Shown in pieces: positions 1 through 64,000 of a DNA stretch of 64,000 nucleotides. Every line of letters begins with the position of its first letter. Positions within the stretch are counted from its first letter, which is position 1. The DNA is taken from NCBI GenBank assembly GCA_963662155.1, contig OY759262.1, positions 17,684,618 through 17,748,617 of the forward strand, written 5' to 3'. The notes below the pieces were generated by a model that searched no databases, was not told the DNA's origin, and was given only the letters and a program-made list of their open reading frames with translations. The translations under genes were made by a program, and so were the position numbers. The stretch comes from Lamellibrachia columna (lineage: Eukaryota; Annelida; Polychaeta; Sabellida; Siboglinidae).

Positions 1-1140
1 CTGAGATATGTGTCAATCTTGTTTTTAAACATATTCACGCTGCTAGCAGTTACATATATGTAGATAATTTGTTCCATTCATTGATTGTCCTCTGTGAGAA
101 TGAGTACTTCCTGATATCCAATCTACACTGATCCTTTGCTAATGTTACCTCGTGCCTCTAGTTCTATTGTCTTTTTTGAGTGAGAAAAAAATATTGCTTT
201 ATATTTCTCCTAATCAACCCAAAAAATGTATCATCCATTGAAGCAGCAATACCACACTGCTATGAAACTTTCATATCAGCAATTATTGTGACTCCTAAGT
301 CATTTTCTTTTATAGTAGTACCAAGAACAGTATCTCCCATTTTATAGTTTACATCCAAGTTCCCGTATCCTGTATGTCGGCATTTATATTTCCGAAAATT
401 TTACAGCATCTGCCATTTCTCAGACAATTTAACTAATTTGTCTAGATAGTTTTATAAATATTGTTTATCGCCATCATTGTTAAACTTTCTAAACACTGTT
501 GTGTCATCTGCAAATTTCAGTGCGTTGCTCATTATATTAGCATCCAATTCATTGATATATATATATATATATTAAAAATAATAAAGGTCCTAATACTGAT
601 CCTTGTGGTACCTCAATCAAAACTAATTTCCAGTTTGAAACATCCCCATCTACTACAACACGCTGTCTTCTGTTAGTCAGCCATTGTTCTATCCAGTCGA
701 TTATGCCATCCCCGATACCGTGGGCTTTTAAGTAGTAGTAATCTTTTATGTGGCACTTTGTCAAAAGCTTTCTGAAAATCTAAGTATAATAATATCTACT
801 GGTGATCCCTCATCTATCCACTATCCAAAAACATAACTTATTTGTTAAGCATGACCTCACTTTTAGGAATCCATGTTGAGAGAGATTTAATAAATTATGC
901 CTAACAAGGAAGTCCACCATATGGTCTTTAATTAACCTTTCTAATAATTTACAAATCACTGATGTTAAACGCACTGGTTTGTAATTTGCAGACTTATTTA
1001 TTGAACCCTTTTTAAATAATGGCATGATGTTTGCTTCATTCCATTCAAAAGGAACCACTCCCTCTTTTAATGACAAGTTGAACACTCTTCCAAGTGGTAT
1101 ACTAATTTGTTCTACTGTTTCCATTAGTAGTATTGGAGAA
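1..1140 (-). mobile_element. CR1-like LINE remnant, antisense, reverse transcriptase part
   Basis: On the minus strand this reads as the RT of a CR1-like non-LTR retrotransposon. From 5' to 3' it has METVEQISIPLGRVFNLSLK with NYKPVRLTSVICKLLERLIK (1124-810), then VPQGSVLGPLLF (about 620). The 3' end runs off the window start. Frameshifts, a deletion near 190 and a (TA)n run at 557-574, where the IYIND box would be, show that it is dead. The same family recurs at 1655-2463, 7815-8015 and 34405-40213. Confidence 0.8.
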
Positions 1141-1703
1141 ATATATATGTGTAACCCGTCCTTCTGATATATTTGTCAAGATATATAGACCCCAGCTGGC
1201 CAGTTTTAGGGTTAAAGAACTTAGACACGTTATTGCACATTACTTCAATCTTGAATGAAGCGTAGCTGTCGTGTTTCATTTTCAGCTTTACACACTTAGC
1301 ATCTAAACTATGCACTGACTTGACATATACAGACATATGGACACAGTTGGATCAAGTCTCGATATGAATACGGAAAAAAATCATGATTGCCATGACTGCC
1401 TTTTCGTGTCTCGATTATCTATTGAACCCCCTTCTTGCGATCTTTTTTGCGTGATATCAGTTGGAAACCATCGCCGTCTGTCTGCTGTGCTCGTTGCCAG
1501 CTCTTGCTGGGTCGGTTCGGTGAATTGAGCACATGGCTTGTGTTGATGTTCAGAGCTCGAGTGTTCGTCGTGTTACTTGACGGAGCTTCGTGAGTATCAT
1601 TCGTGAAAACGACAGGAGGCTCAATTGTCGATTCGATGCTGCTAACCGGAGTTGATCTAAATTTTGGGAAGTGTAAATGCATACACATACGACATGGAAA
1701 CAT
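1140..1703 (-). mobile_element. Possible LINE ORF1 remnant, antisense
   Basis: Two minus-strand reading frames (1703-1419 and 1336-1124) give GDGFQLISRKKDRKKG and then HDSYASFKIEVMC followed, after a frameshift near 1195, by WPAGV. This combination resembles the C-terminal part of ORF1 proteins in CR1/L2-type LINEs. That is recollection of the pattern, not a search. It lies between an antisense and a sense CR1 piece. Confidence 0.35.
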
Positions 1704-2463
1704 GGACGAAGATTATAAAATGGGGGATGCTGTACTAGGTAGAACCACACAAGAAAAGGACTTAGGAGTAACATGTAGTGCTGACATGAAAGCTTCAGAG
1801 CAATATGGGATTTCTACTTCGAAAGGAAATAAAATTCTAGGGCTAATTAGGAGAACTATCACGTATAAGGAGAAACAGCTAATTGTACCCCTGTACAAAG
1901 CAATAGTTAGACCACATTTGGAATATTGTATTCAAGCATGGAGGCCATATCGTAAAAAGAACATAGACAAGCTAGAAAGAATACAACGAAGAGCAACTTA
2001 AATGATTCCAGAATTAAGAGACCTTAGTTACGAAAGTCGCTTATTACAATGTGGTTTGACAATACTAGAGACCAGGAGACTAAGAAGAGACCAAATAGAA
2101 GTGTTTAAAATAGTGAACGGTTATGAGGATGTTGATAGGAATATGTTCTTCAAACTTAAAGAAGGCAGTAGAACCAGAGGACACAAAGCAGCATTAGTTA
2201 AGGAGCAATGTTGGTTGGACATGAGAAAGTACTCTTTCTCACAGAGGGCGATATATGAATGGAACAAACTGCCAAATGATTGTGTTAATGCTAGTAGTGT
2301 GAATATGTTTAAAAATAGAATTGACAGATATCTGATAAGGGCGGGCAACACATAGATGAGAAAATTGTTGGACTCTCGATAAGCCAATGGCTTCCTTGTC
2401 CACTTGCCATCTGGAACTTGTTGTTCAAGATGGCAATCTTGTTAAATCTTGTTAAATTTGTAT
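1655..2463 (+). mobile_element. CR1-like LINE 3' end, sense
   Basis: 5'-truncated RT C-terminus: MGDAVLGRTTQEKDLGVTCS, RPHLEYCIQAWRPYRKKNID, then after a stop at 1999, MIPELRDLSYESRL and NMFKNRIDRYLIRAGNT (ends 2355). The 3' tail ends with repeats of aaatcttgtt, as also seen at 38241-38264. It is the same family as the antisense piece at the window start. Confidence 0.85.
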
Positions 2464-4241
2464 TTACGTTGAAAACAAACCACGAACACTGCTATGATTG
2501 TAGCCTACAACACTAGGCATTTTAAAGATCATAATCTTTACCAAACAGCAAACGACAAGAGTTGAAACACATGAAAAGATTTCAATAACAGTTATACTTT
2601 GCTACATTTGACCGGGAAAGTATTATATAGACCCAGTCAGATGCGCCAAGTCTCACATTTTATGGTGATGTGTTGGTTATGATGAATGAAATGAAATAAA
2701 TCAGAATATCACTACGGATCGCTCGCAGCGCCATCTGGCGATTAATATGATAATACAATGTTACTACTTCGCCACGAGGTAGCGCTACGCCATAACGTGA
2801 ACGCCATTTTTACTGTTTTAGAGAGTTATTTCAGTTAGAGAGTTATTTCAGTTCATTTCTGTTGTAATATTAATAGTAATTTGATGTTTGTTATTAACGA
2901 TATTATTGTTAATAATAAACCTTGGAACCGATGAATAAGCCATGGTAACCTTAACACATGCAGTTATGAAACTCGTTATTCCTGTTTAATGTAGCTTTGT
3001 CAATGACATAGCCATAGCCATAGCCTAGGAGAGGACTCGGCAGCCTAGGCAAAGTCAATCGCCATACAATTTGTTCTACCTTGCTGTGGTATGGGCGAAG
3101 AGCACGCTCGCCAAAAACGTACGCATTTTTATGAAACGTGAAACCTTACAAAAACGTCATAAACAGCAATAAACACGTATTTCATGTCTGTGACTGTATG
3201 CATTCATATATGTATATCACTAAAGTTACCTGAAAATAACCATGTAAAAGTGTGAAATTATTACCTTTTTGTCAGAACACATGTGCTTGTCAAAATGTTT
3301 ATATAACCGGATGTTGTGTGAGCGAGATTACCAGATGGGATTCTCGTAGATGAATATAAGGTCATGAATCGCGGTCTGCTTGTCATAGAGTTACATCACT
3401 AATCATCCCCCTATAAACTGCTAACTTACTAATGGGTGTTTTATTTATGTATGTGCTGCTGGCCCACTCTGGCCTCATTCTACACGAAATCGCGTTTGAC
3501 CACGTGACCCAAACACAACATTACGTGCACAGCATGGTGGCTATTTATGAAATCTATTATTATTTAATTATTTGAAGCACATTTCTTCTGTTTCTTGACA
3601 CCCAAGTGTCGGTTGCATGTCACGGAATACACATATGAAACGGTTATCGTTTTTAAAACTTAAGTTATTAGTTCTGTAACCATTTGGCTAAGGAAAGCCC
3701 AAATCCACACATAAAAAAATCACGGCGAAGATCTCCGCCCCAAAGCTCAAGAGTGGGGCGGACGACTCTGCCTATCGGCAGCCATGCAGGTGACTGCATT
3801 GACATTGTATGCTGGTCGGCGTCAAATTCGAGCTACTTAATACAATATGCCATTTTCACAAAAATCTGAAGAAAATTTGTGTGCAAGAGATTGATATACC
3901 AATTCACTAACAGTTACTTCATCAATTCAAAGCAAACACATTGTTAGAAAAGAGTTGTTTTGAGTGAAATATGTATGATAATCAAGCTGACAACAGGTGC
4001 TGCGAAACGAGGCTCCCACTTAAATTCGAGCTAAATACTAATAATCATCACAGGAAAGTTAATGAACAGGCCCATTGTGTTTGTACATTAGTATTTATAA
4101 ATATAAATTTTAATGTACAATGTCAGTGTGTCTGTTCATTGATTATTATGAATAGTTGCATACGTTTTCGTCCGATAAAGTGAAATATGGAATGTATGCA
4201 ACTGCTATCTAGCGATAATTTTCCTTATGAAATACAAAAGT

Positions 4242-4250
4242 GTATATATA

Positions 4251-4285
<35 letters not shown>
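4242..4285. repeat. (TA)n microsatellite
   Basis: Nearly pure TA dinucleotides of about 44 bp lie immediately 5' of a LINE fragment. Confidence 0.95.
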
Positions 4286-4287
<2 letters not shown>

Positions 4288-4309
4288 ATATCCAGTGATA
4301 ATTTCAAAA

Positions 4310-4975
4310 TGGGTCGCATACAGATGTGTCAACAGCACTGAAGATGCAAAAGCCCTCCAGTCTGATTTGCAGAGGCTGGCAGATGTGTTTTTATGTCAAA
4401 AAAGGCTCAGTTATGCACATCACGAGGAAGAGAGTTGCACAACAGTTGCAGTATTCCATCAATGGAGACATCCCAGGGGTTACCCAACATCACTCATGCC
4501 TAGCAGTTGAGTTCTCAGATGACCATAGGTGGAACTCTCACATTTCACGTGTCTGCAACCGCTAACTATGTGTTGGGTTTCATCCGGAGGAACCTATAGT
4601 AGGTTATGCATATACTCATAATAAACCAAGCCTACTTCACCCTGGTTTGTCCGCCCCTCGAGTATGCGAGCTCCGCACGGGATCCATATATACAACAAAA
4701 GATACCGAGAAAGTACAATGATGAGCAGCAAGATTAGTAAAGAACGACAACCGGGAAAACAGTTTACTAAAATGATGAAAGATCTTAAGTGGGAGCCCCT
4801 GGAGCGCTGGAGAGAGGTCAGCCACCTCGCATTGTTTTACAAATCATTTCATGGACAGACAGCTCTTTCTTTACCAGATCATCCTGTTTGGGCAAATAAC
4901 ACTGCACAGGACAGATTTATCCAAATACTAGCCAGGGCACAGGTTTTTTGCCAACATCTTTTTCAACAGAACTAA
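4310..4975 (+). mobile_element. LINE fragment, RT C-terminus, second family
   Basis: The frames give VMHITRKRVAQQLQYSINGD, SWNSHI-like RWNSHISRVCNRANYVLGFI, then after frame breaks KWEPLERWREVSHLALFYKS and FHGQTALSLPDHPVW. This pattern is common in CR1/L2-group RT C-termini and differs from the CR1 family at 1655. Several frameshifts make it a pseudogene. Confidence 0.7.
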
Positions 4976-5414
4976 CTTGTAATGAACTGGAATGAAGTAT
5001 CAGAAGCAGTTGTGTCTGCAGCCACTTTGGACACTTAAAGTTAGATTGGGCAGGCAGATCTAAATTCTGTGCAGGGCTTTAGCACTCGTCCCCACATTGG
5101 CGTAATAACTTTCGGGTTCTTGCCGATTATCATATAAACATAGACTAATTTCACACCCAAAAATTACAACAAAAAACTGATCACTTGGACTTGGTTTTGG
5201 TCTTGAAATCTCTGCCCAGTTTTCCCACTGTTACATTCGACTTGCTCAATCAGGCAAGTGATGAATACGGCTAGAATTCTAGATTCCCAACTGTGCACAC
5301 ATGCATGAGCAAATAAGTAATTTTGATTGATTCTAATGTCATATATTGTCTTACAACTTTATCACATTTCACTGAGTGCTAACTGCTCACTCTTAACATG
5401 TGTGCATCTTTCAG

Positions 5415-59651
<54,237 letters not shown>

Positions 59652-59809
59652 GTGAGGCAGAGACCATCTGGAAGGGAAGCAATGTCTGCTCGTAAATATG
59701 AACAATAATTTAAGATATATAACAGTTACAGTAACAAGTTAATGATATTTATCCATGACCATGTTCATGGTGAATGTTGACAACTGTGCTTTATGAATGG
59801 CCTCAGTGA

Positions 59810-61475
59810 CAGCTTCGGCATGTAACGAAGTAAAAGTACTTCGTTACAATACTTGAGTAATTATTTCAAGTAATTGGCATTAACGAAGTAGAATTTTTAC
59901 TAAATACTTTTACTTGTAACGAAGTAGTTTTATCTACAGTAACGCAACTTTTTACTCCGTTGCTTTTATTTACTTCGCAATATATTTTTGTTAAATATTT
60001 TTGCGAAACTGCTACTGCTGGTGGCGCTCCACCGTCAACGACATTTCAAAAACAGTTCATAGTCACCAGACAAAAAGCTATTAATATCATTCAATCGCAT
60101 GCCAGTTCGCGATCATATTTGCATGCATACCTCTCTTCGGGAAATCGACGCAACCACTGTTTTATATCTACGTCAGTGAACGAAGTCTGCCAAATATTGG
60201 CATAGGTCAGGTCAAGGCTGTTGACATGACATGTCACTTCGAGCACACAACGCTTGAACGCCGTCTCAAACCACGATGCAAATGTCTCCGTTGACCATAT
60301 AAACTATTAATCAGTAAGTTTCCAATACGTATTATAAATATAAAATTTTGCAATTTCGACAATGTATTGATAATCCCCATACACTGACACAATTATGATA
60401 TTCATGAGCGAACGCGATTCGTGGATCGAGAACGAGAACCGATATTTGCCCATTGGCATTGTCAGCAACGGCCTTACCGGCTTACGTCAGCATTAAACAG
60501 CATTTTACTTTCACGAATAAAATTCATATTGAGATGTTTAATAAATTCATAATAATGATTACTCTGCAGAACTAAACAGTAAAGAATTTATACTCTGCCA
60601 TTTGGCAGCATCTTTCCGCAGCAATGACTTATTCAAGCTGACCCATAAATAATATCAAGGACGGGCCCTGACAGGTCACTTTTAATTGCAATTAGCAACA
60701 GCATTCCTCTGTTGCACTGGTCTGTCTTCTGATCAATTCTAGCCCCAGCTGGTACCAGGTAACCAACACAGCTAGCTGCTAAAGCTTGATGCTACAATGT
60801 TTGTGTAAGCTGATAAGACATGTCTGGGAAGACATGAGAAGGTGGGGGTTCACAAGCCAGACGGCTTCATCAGCTAGGCATCAAATGTCTTTGTTAATTT
60901 TACTATGGGCAGTGCTAGGTTGTATTACCTCTGACCAGTTTCCCTGAGAGGCTACTACTAGTACTGGACTGACCCTCTCACTATTCAGACACAATCACAC
61001 CTGCGTATACATATCCTGTTGTACAAATCTACCTCCTCCCATACCCCAGTGGAACAAGTTGATAAAAAGACAGATTGTGCCTCATCATTAATTAAGTTCT
61101 GTATTTAACTTAAATTATTTGATGTTGTGAGCTCTCATTAAAGATAATGTAATTTTCCAAGCATCCAAGTGAGCACCGTGTTCAATGGTGGCAGATCGAT
61201 TGACCAGCTAAGGCTGTCTGGGAGCATATTGTTATAGGCAGAGTGGTTGCAAAATAGTTGTCAGATGCAAGTTGTGTAATTTATATAATATTACTCATGA
61301 TTTTTTTTTTTTTAAGTGTACTTTTACTTCTACTTTTACTTCAAGTACTTTTGAAAAGTAGTTTTACTTTTTACTCAAGTACTTTTTTTACAAAGTAATT
61401 TTACTTTTACTCAAGTACTTTTTAGGTGAATTATTTTTACTCAAGTACAAAATTAAAGTAATTCAGTCAACCCTG
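59810..61475. mobile_element. hAT-like DNA transposon, internally deleted
   Basis: Perfect 8-bp flanks ctcagtga (59802-59809, 61476-61483). The ends begin cag (cagcttcgg at left; cagggttga at right, reversed). Both subterminal zones are packed with tacttttact / agtaaaagta words (59828-59960, 61315-61460), a style known from several hAT families. The interior has no intact transposase; the open frame 59960-60205 shows no motif I can name. Confidence 0.75.
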
Positions 61476-61630
61476 CTCAGTGATAAATACTGTATGGTAA
61501 TGTGTTCATTGTTAGTATCTTACAGTATTCTATCTAGAATGCTTGAAATGCATCAGTTGGGTTGTACATGGATTCTTAGGTTTGCTGTAAATGTTTTTAT
61601 GGTTTTGTGCTGAAATAAGTTTTACTGGGA
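61476..61630. other. Between hAT-like element and LINE
   Basis: No feature was seen. Confidence 0.4.
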
Positions 61631-61639
61631 AACTTACAG

Positions 61640-62525
61640 TGGGAAATATATTGGTCAATGATATAAATGAAGAAGTGTGTAACAATCTTCTCAAATTCAC
61701 TGATGATGCACAATTTTTCAGTCAGATAGCAACAAGAAAGGATTACAGAGCATGCATAGGTGGAGTGTAGAATATCTAATGTTATTCAATGTAGAGATAT
61801 GCAGGTGTGTGCATTCTGGCCACAATAACAGGCATTCTGATTATTTTATGGGTGAAGACCCGATTCAAACATTACATGAAGAAAAAGACCTAGGTGTGAT
61901 TATAACAGACAAACTTGAACCGAGCAGTGTGCTAAAGCGTCCAAGATGGCAAATGCTAGGTATGATCAACAGAGTCATCAGATACAAGACGAAAGAGGTA
62001 GTTATACAAATCCCTAGTTAGACTGTATCTGGACATTCAGGCATAGCGTCCATTCAAGCAAAAAGACATAAACTTATTAGAGAGTGCACAACGAAGAGAA
62101 ACCAGGATGATACCGGGCTTGAGGCATATGGACTACCCTAATAGGCTGCAAGTTTTAAACATCACTACTCTTGAGACTAGGCGATTGAGAGCCGACCTAC
62201 TAGAGGTGTTCAAAATATTCATTGGGTTAGAAAGTATTCTGCCTGCTGACTTCTTTGACATGGATAAGGCACGGTATGCAACACGAGGGCAGCCATTTAA
62301 AATTACTAAAATGCATTCTAGATTTAATCTAAGAAAGTATTCATTTACTCAAAGAATAGTAAATGACTGGAACCAACTAATAGAAGCAGCGGTTATGTCT
62401 AAGGATACTAACATATTTATGGGTCACATTGACATATATTTAAAGAATAGGGCAGAGGATTATACGAGTCAGCACCTGACTCCCTTCATCGTCATCTCCT
62501 CAACTGCAGCAACTGTGTAGAAGAT
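61640..62525 (+). mobile_element. CR1-like LINE 3' end, diverged family
   Basis: Frames read LLKFTDDAQFFSQ (about 61690), then LHEEKDLGVIITDKLEPSSV (61752-62021), then after frame breaks MIPGLRHMDYPNRLQVLNIT, LETRRLRADLLEVFKIF and RFNLRKYSFTQRIVNDWNQL (62107-62520). The order matches the CR1 copies elsewhere in the window but the sequence is clearly another family. The 3' untranslated part may run to about 63020. Confidence 0.8.
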
Positions 62526-64000
62526 CCCATTGTTTATGTGTGCGACTGCACACACGTGGGACTTGGTATGATGAACTTCCATGCTATATATTGGTTGGAT
62601 GGGTTTTTGTGTTACTAACGAATTATTGATATCTAGGCAATGTATTTACAAAAGATGTGGGTATATGATACAGCTAATGCAAATTTGTTGTTAGACTCAT
62701 CCATGCATGACACTGGGAAAGCTCCAAGCTGTCAAAGGAGCTCTGGGCCTGAGGGGCCGGGTCTCTGAGGATTGGGTGGAGGGGGTCTAAGGCTTGCAGG
62801 GAGGGGGATCTGAGACCTGGGTTTTAAGTGTTCATACTAAATTTACTAATCTAACTGTGTAGGTCGACTGTATAAATTGCCAGTTTATGCATATCAATTG
62901 TTGTACAATGTCCCTGTCAGTATTAATTTATTAGACATGACCACATTTATACCTACCAAAGTATTGAATATAGTTATAGTAATTTGTACAGATATTGAAT
63001 AAAACTCATTATTCATTTTATTTCATGATCTGATGTTGCGATGGAGACTGCACATGTTTATGCGACAAAGTGTAAATTCACATGCCCAATTCCTCAAAGA
63101 CATGCAAATGAGAGTTTGCATGCAAAGGTGTTAGAAAAGTGTTTCTGAACAGACATTTACATTAACAGTAATCTGTTACTATCACCAGAATATCTATTAA
63201 TGTGGCATTATAATCGCTGGATGTCAATTGACCATTGTTGCGAAAATCATGTTTTTTTTTCTAATCATCTCAAAATTATTCTAGATTGTCATCTTGGTAA
63301 GAAACACATAGCGAAGACCTGGTAAACTGTGTCAAGGAGAAACCTTCAACTAATGACACATAATCACATTTATAGATGTCACCGTAGAAATGTTTAGGAA
63401 AATCGATCTGTTTGTATTAACTAAACACATATTTGTATACCCTTCGAAGATTCCAGGAGAGAAGATTTGCCAAAATTTTAACAAAGAGGTTGTGTGACAG
63501 TTTGAAGAAAAAAGAACTCGGAAGTTCTGTTGAAATAAAATTATCATAGCGTGAGATTAGTTTGCCTTGAATCCAATACAGTTCCTGCTCTAAGATAACA
63601 TTTGTAATTGTCTGGCTGCACATATCTGAAACCATGCACTTCCTGTGTATTTCTTTACCTGATGTTGAATGAATATCACATGATGGTATCCATCCACTAT
63701 ACTGCAGCATTAGTTATGCGAGCCTCCAGTTCTCAAATACTGGACTTCTGTGAGGGGCCAGTGCTCTACCCACCGTCCTACCCACCAATTTGTTAATACA
63801 TTTTCAGTGATATCCCAATCAATGGATATCTGTTCCTCCAGAGTTCCATTCATATATGGGAAATAGAGAAACAATGATGTTATTACTAGTAAATGTACAG
63901 AGTTTTCTGAAATGCATACATTGTCGCACATTTGTCTATTTTGTTCACATTTCATTAACATAACTATGGAGAACTTATGTGCAAACTTTCACACATAAGG
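62526..64000. other. 3' end of window
   Basis: No XDH exon was found, although about 130 residues are still due. Apart from the possible tRNA-like remnant at 63712-63792, nothing was recognised. Confidence 0.5.
63712..63792 (-). mobile_element. Possible tRNA-like SINE head remnant
   Basis: On the minus strand ggacggtgggtagagcactg resembles a pol III A-box region, and gagaactggaggctcg lies where a B box would be, though it lacks GTTCGA. The match is weak. Confidence 0.3.

Larger units (their letters stand above)
2464..5414. other. Region upstream of the first resolved exon
   Basis: No conserved coding exon was recognised outside the LINE fragment at 4310-4975. A short direct duplication of gagagttatttcagtt lies at 2821-2853, and a (TA)n run at 4242-4285. 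The missing first XDH exon could lie here or further upstream; I found no FVNGK-like coding segment. Confidence 0.5.

Noticed and set aside
4187..4510. 107-codon + frame with an IYIYIY run
   Set aside because: It starts in a (TA)n tract and then crosses a LINE fragment in the wrong frame.
59652..64000. Search for the remaining XDH exons (GLGLFTLEE, GEPPLF)
   Set aside because: No matching coding segment with splice sites was seen; the gene most likely continues past 64000.

Overview
The window is animal (metazoan) nuclear DNA. It is AT-rich and intron-dense, with GT-AG introns, CR1-like and L2-like non-LTR retrotransposons, tRNA-derived SINEs, cut-and-paste DNA transposons and many satellites. 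Nothing prokaryotic is present. The mixture fits a marine invertebrate, perhaps an invertebrate deuterostome or a lophotrochozoan, but the species cannot be fixed from sequence alone.

The one host gene is a xanthine dehydrogenase-family molybdo-flavoenzyme on the + strand. I resolved 31 coding exons between 5415 and 59651. Spliced, they give 3555 nt, exactly 1185 codons, with every junction phase compatible and no internal stop. They cover almost all of the roughly 1330-residue family: both 2Fe-2S domains, the FAD domain with an FFxxYR NAD-site motif, the linker, and most of the molybdopterin domain. About 14 N-terminal residues (first exon) and about 130 C-terminal residues (with the catalytic GEPPLF region) are missing and probably lie outside the window. 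The pocket keeps the XDH-type Glu of GGFGGKE. However, the position of the mammalian substrate-binding Arg880 is Ile, and Thr1010 is Leu, so the substrate may have shifted from xanthine.

Most of the rest is mobile DNA in the introns. The window starts with CR1 LINE remnants (1-2463). Intron 2 holds a separate LINE (about 11940-14050), and intron 5 an L2-like LINE tail. Intron 6 carries a 10 x 31 bp array of hairpins that each contain a 5' splice-site consensus. Intron 13 carries a hAT-like element bearing a 35-copy minisatellite, next to a SINE whose tRNA-like head is repeated seven times. Intron 21 (10 kb) holds a three-level nest: an antisense CR1 is split by a sense CR1, which is split by a TTAA-flanked DNA transposon. 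Intron 24 (8.2 kb) is almost wholly one TTAA-flanked element of about 7.9 kb, itself invaded by a terminal-repeat element carrying 151 CA repeats and a possible FLYWCH-type gene fragment. Intron 30 contains an antisense LINE inside a polypurine tract. A hAT-like element with perfect 8-bp target duplications (59810-61475) and another CR1-like LINE follow the last exon.

The host gene appears functional in spite of this load: all insertions are intronic. The likely products that act together are the successive domains of one enzyme, which pass electrons from the molybdenum centre through two 2Fe-2S clusters to FAD and then to NAD+.
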